33,231 nt of DNA, taken from contig JAFSID010000051.1 in the NCBI GenBank assembly GCA_017439965.1, positions 1 through 33,231 on the forward strand. Reading direction: 5' to 3'. Positions 31,501 to 33,231 of the stretch are shown piece by piece; positions within the stretch are counted from its first letter, which is position 1, and each line of letters begins with the position of its first letter. The position numbers and the translations under genes are program-made. This DNA is from Clostridia bacterium. Its GTDB lineage: Bacteria; Bacillota; Clostridia; Oscillospirales; SIG627. Below the pieces are notes generated by a model that made no database searches, was not told the DNA's origin, and worked only from the letters and a program-made list of their open reading frames with translations.

Positions 31501-32565
31501 ATTACAGGATTGGTTAATAAGGCAAAGGGCGTAGCAGAAGCGGAGTTGAAGAAAGCTGCAACGCATATTGTGGACGAGGGCGTTAATAAGCTTAACGGGC
31601 TTCTGGATATGGCGGATGAGGAAATAACTGCAAATATAGAAGCCTATGGAGACGACGCGGTATCCGCGGTTACTTCAGCTTATGATAATTTAATTACCGA
31701 GAATGCCAATCTTGCCATACAGCAGCTTACCACCTACGTAAACACCGCCGTTCAGGAAGCTCTTTGTCTTGAGGAAGGGGAAACCTACGATACTAAAAAG
31801 ACCAAGGTGATTGAGTGGGTGAAATCCGAGCTGAATTCCTGGGGAGCACAGTTTACGGGGGACGACATTGCTTCGATCGTTAAGCGTGAGGCTGTTAAGG
31901 TAATAGTCAATAATAGCGACAGCTTTATAAAGGGGCTTTTTGATGAGCTGGAAAAAACCGCGAAAAATGGAACGGGTGTGGATATCGGTAAAACGATTGA
32001 AGATATTACTTCGGGCGCAACGGTAGACGCACTTGGTGGTGCGGTTATGGAAAAAATAACTAAGATTAGAGATGAAATAAAAAAACAATTAGACACAGGT
32101 GTTGCTGAGGTGAAAAATTTTAAGGATCAGATAAAATCCGATATTGAGGCGTCGATTGAAAACGGAGCCCAGGACCTTAAGAATACCATCAACAGTAAGC
32201 TTGACGGTATGTTCGGAGGAGATGGCACGGGTAGTGCTCAGGGCGGTGCCTCAACGGGTATGGCATCCTTCTTCTCCTTCAGCTACAGTGATTATCTGAG
32301 ACTGTTTCTGCTTATTGGTACCTTTGCCAACGAGGAAAAGGTGCTTCTCAGAACCGCCGACGTTATTCAGGCGAATATGTCCAAGATGATTAAAAAGGAC
32401 GACGGCTATAAGCTGTCCGACTCGGCAGTCTACGTCAAGGCTACAGCCGATATTCAGGTAAAGCCCACGCTGCTCGCGCTCCCGTTTTTTGCAAGCGTGG
32501 AGAATAATTCAATACACAATTCAAATTGGTATACGATATCCTACAGCGGTATAGCGGGATATTAA
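28501..32565 (+). CDS. Very large TadG/pseudopilin-like surface protein (DUF5702-like)
   Basis: A 1354-residue protein whose leader resembles the TadE-like one. MRFFEKTKGAISIFLAILLL opens a single N-terminal membrane segment (about residues 10-33), and AGKVKLAKGMAESAGDLALN follows. This start matches the DUF5702 type that often ends Tad operons in Clostridia. Residues 70-210 are helical. A variable, Asn/Tyr/Asp-rich part covers about 217-540. Coiled-coil-like helices lie at 500-620, an acidic/Ser-rich linker at about 720-790, and a hydrophobic patch near 945-975. Long helical segments and a Gly-rich stretch precede the C terminus. AAAAGGAGG is 6 bases before the ATG. The size suggests a pilus-tip or adhesin role (inference). 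Base composition of the middle part differs. Confidence 0.78.
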   Translation: MRFFEKTKGAISIFLAILLLPMMTLAAAFVDAGKVKLAKGMAESAGDLALNTALTNYDSDLKELYGLMATAQSTDDLFNKLPDYFMTSITSSGVSEEDALTYVEQIMAQLGLVSESNDVSDIMNMEVADFAVKKLSNANLANPTLIKKQIVDFMKYRSPINTGLSFISSLKSFTTLKQQTKLIEKKQDYYEAQQTVMEDLQKAWSFVKAYNNTEVALNPNYVQTVSDNIEIIKNGGKIGNWDYYGYTNNNNTNNTNNEYVRPKGYAYLFIWDIYDVYVDFSTTQNIQYEYRLGSKDLLYNVPAEGRAKNKVEERDYPTIYLSESDRQYTFEDYCGMYYNKEKGYENLPTVEDFKTLLSNFFAEVTAINNLTSIIAQKTDTDDNDYELRYFVNAMRGTEGVDDYSRHIYNMYNYYQRIKAASIWVEQYDYEKPEPQESTQDEEETDGDEVQEKSISSKDILNTIIELNSNSHQTGKLGISKWLANAEKEFNKIMTNLEVVQSFAEIDSSEKAYTTHKESVNIIQVELIHAADEILAYENELKKAKTALEKAIEYLNAAKGKLNGTVATAKSEWNTAANNSAIQDTSLAKQDKAEIDQLDKYLNVDNIDKLITRLTNVKNDIDAVITEMRKYTFCGKYYGELKSTDDMIKAFESTGKKSDFFNLTAKKSDLRSFVGGLIATHSSSGKITWPKENGHEPNLNLSKTTLYSYLSSKFANVGAAEMNEGSPTPSTDTGEDTENGKTLYKKIKSTSETEASSLKKGNEDENSDKKDEDKEKLIEFKDLPNMPSKNTVVGGGKEFEVNETIDTSADSGISSASSSLDSMFGDDFLGKLGDLGTDIRDALYVSDYVMSMFSYDTIEKEYKEDNKGKLGENHEIEDGDLQTLTKCNINTKNNYAYRNEVEYIIYGGTYAGNSAKAYASIFGIRFGFNVVYAFATSEIRDSALAIATPISAATLGIIPVPLIQAVIIIGIACCESGIDIAELANGKKIPLYKNSKTWNCSITGLVNKAKGVAEAELKKAATHIVDEGVNKLNGLLDMADEEITANIEAYGDDAVSAVTSAYDNLITENANLAIQQLTTYVNTAVQEALCLEEGETYDTKKTKVIEWVKSELNSWGAQFTGDDIASIVKREAVKVIVNNSDSFIKGLFDELEKTAKNGTGVDIGKTIEDITSGATVDALGGAVMEKITKIRDEIKKQLDTGVAEVKNFKDQIKSDIEASIENGAQDLKNTINSKLDGMFGGDGTGSAQGGASTGMASFFSFSYSDYLRLFLLIGTFANEEKVLLRTADVIQANMSKMIKKDDGYKLSDSAVYVKATADIQVKPTLLALPFFASVENNSIHNSNWYTISYSGIAGY

Positions 32566-32580
32566 AAAGGAGAAAAGCAT

Positions 32581-33231
32581 ATGAAAAGAATACTTATAAT
32601 CGCAATGACACTGCTTATTACGGCTCTTTGTATCACTGCCTGCAGCGGCGGAGGCACCGAGGAAAATATAAAGGAGCCAAGCGAGGAGGTAATTCAGCCT
32701 GTTGAAAAAGAGGAGGAGAAGGAACCCGAGACGGTTGTTGAAGAGGAGAAAAATGAGTTACTCCCTTATACGTATAAGGTGCCTTACGATGGATATAAGG
32801 TTTACGTTGATATACCAGAATATCCTCAGGTAGCATCCGGTTATACTCGAATATATCCCGATGGATTAAACAAATTTGTTTCGTTTGCGGTTTTTACTGA
32901 TGGCGAGGCATCTGATGCAAAATCAGCGTTTGATTTGATTTATAAAGATTTTAAACCAGCAGTTGATGATTATATTTTCATAGATGCAGAGAACATAACT
33001 GAGACGGAAAATCTGGAAGTAAACGGTATTCCCGTATACAGATTTAAGGGAACTGTTACAGCAGGTACATTTAGGGTGTGTGAGCATTATATTTACGGAT
33101 ATTCCTTCGTATTCGACAATCTGCCCTGCGCAATTATCGGTATCGTAACCGATAAGGATCAGCCCCAGGAGGAGATAGACAGCGTTACCGAAATCGTTGA
33201 CGAAATGATCAAGACCGTAAGAGGCGAGTAT
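32581..33231 (+). CDS. Lipoprotein of the pilus operon (3' end outside window)
   Basis: The frame is open from the ATG at 32581 to the end of the window, 217 residues so far, with no stop. MKRILIIAMTLLITALCITAC is a lipoprotein signal with lipobox I-T-A-C and the lipidated Cys at 21. A Glu/Lys-rich linker (about 27-58) and a compact beta-rich domain follow (YKVPYDGYKVYVDIPEY, GIPVYRFKGTVTAGTFRV, AIIGIVTD). AAGGAG lies about 9 bases before the ATG, and the gap to the previous gene is 15 bases, so it belongs to the operon. It is a cell-surface lipoprotein of unknown role, perhaps anchoring or regulating the pilus (inference). Confidence 0.85.
   Translation, partial: MKRILIIAMTLLITALCITACSGGGTEENIKEPSEEVIQPVEKEEEKEPETVVEEEKNELLPYTYKVPYDGYKVYVDIPEYPQVASGYTRIYPDGLNKFVSFAVFTDGEASDAKSAFDLIYKDFKPAVDDYIFIDAENITETENLEVNGIPVYRFKGTVTAGTFRVCEHYIYGYSFVFDNLPCAIIGIVTDKDQPQEEIDSVTEIVDEMIKTVRGEY

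Overview
The window looks like a chromosomal segment from a Clostridia-type member of the Firmicutes, probably an uncultured gut lineage (inference). The evidence is the rimP-nusA-ylxR-ylxQ-infB-rbfA-nrnA-truB order, strong AGGAGG-type ribosome binding sites, canonical sigma-A promoters with 17-base spacers, and surface-layer homology (SLH) domains. No RNA genes or CRISPR arrays were seen.

Layout. (1) 1-1275: an AT-rich stretch with the 3' end of a metallo-beta-lactamase-fold gene, a DUF1232 membrane protein flanked by 16-base direct repeats, and palindromes. (2) 1277-8424, minus strand: the translation/transcription operon rimP to truB, with a clear promoter and a terminator-like hairpin in its leader. 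(3) 8453-15250, minus: a DUF1015 protein; then an alpha/beta hydrolase and a 1480-residue secreted SLH protein that overlap by 4 bases. (4) 15346-18454: a 3' region rich in inverted repeats, two overlapping Gfo/Idh/MocA-type oxidoreductases, and a divergent AraC-type regulator. (5) 18468-21930, plus: a PlsC-like acyltransferase with a zinc ribbon, then RtcB and a YgjP-type metallopeptidase. (6) 21958-23356: a 1399-bp segment bounded by perfect 25-bp inverted repeats and encoding a tyrosine recombinase. (7) 23385-33231, plus: a Tad-type pilus operon (CpaE-like, CpaF, TadB, TadC, Flp1-like pilin, TadE-like protein, very large pseudopilin-like protein, lipoprotein), running off the end.

The most interesting feature is the junction of regions 6 and 7. 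The 25-bp repeats have the anatomy of tyrosine-recombinase core sites: inverted arms around a 7-bp spacer. The two spacers are reverse complements, so recombination should invert the segment, not excise it. Inside it lies a perfect TTGACA-17-TATAAT promoter. In the orientation sequenced, it points away from the pilus genes and into a hairpin terminator. After inversion it would start about 72 bases upstream of the first pilus start codon. Only 28 bp separate the right repeat from that codon, and they hold a ribosome binding site but no promoter. The simplest reading is a self-contained phase-variation switch for a Tad pilus, similar in logic to the Hin segment but built on a tyrosine recombinase, captured mainly OFF. 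The first pilus gene also appears to carry a one-base frameshift near codon 10.

Evidence is direct for sequences, repeats and motifs. Functions rest on family resemblance recognised by eye. Switching itself is inference.
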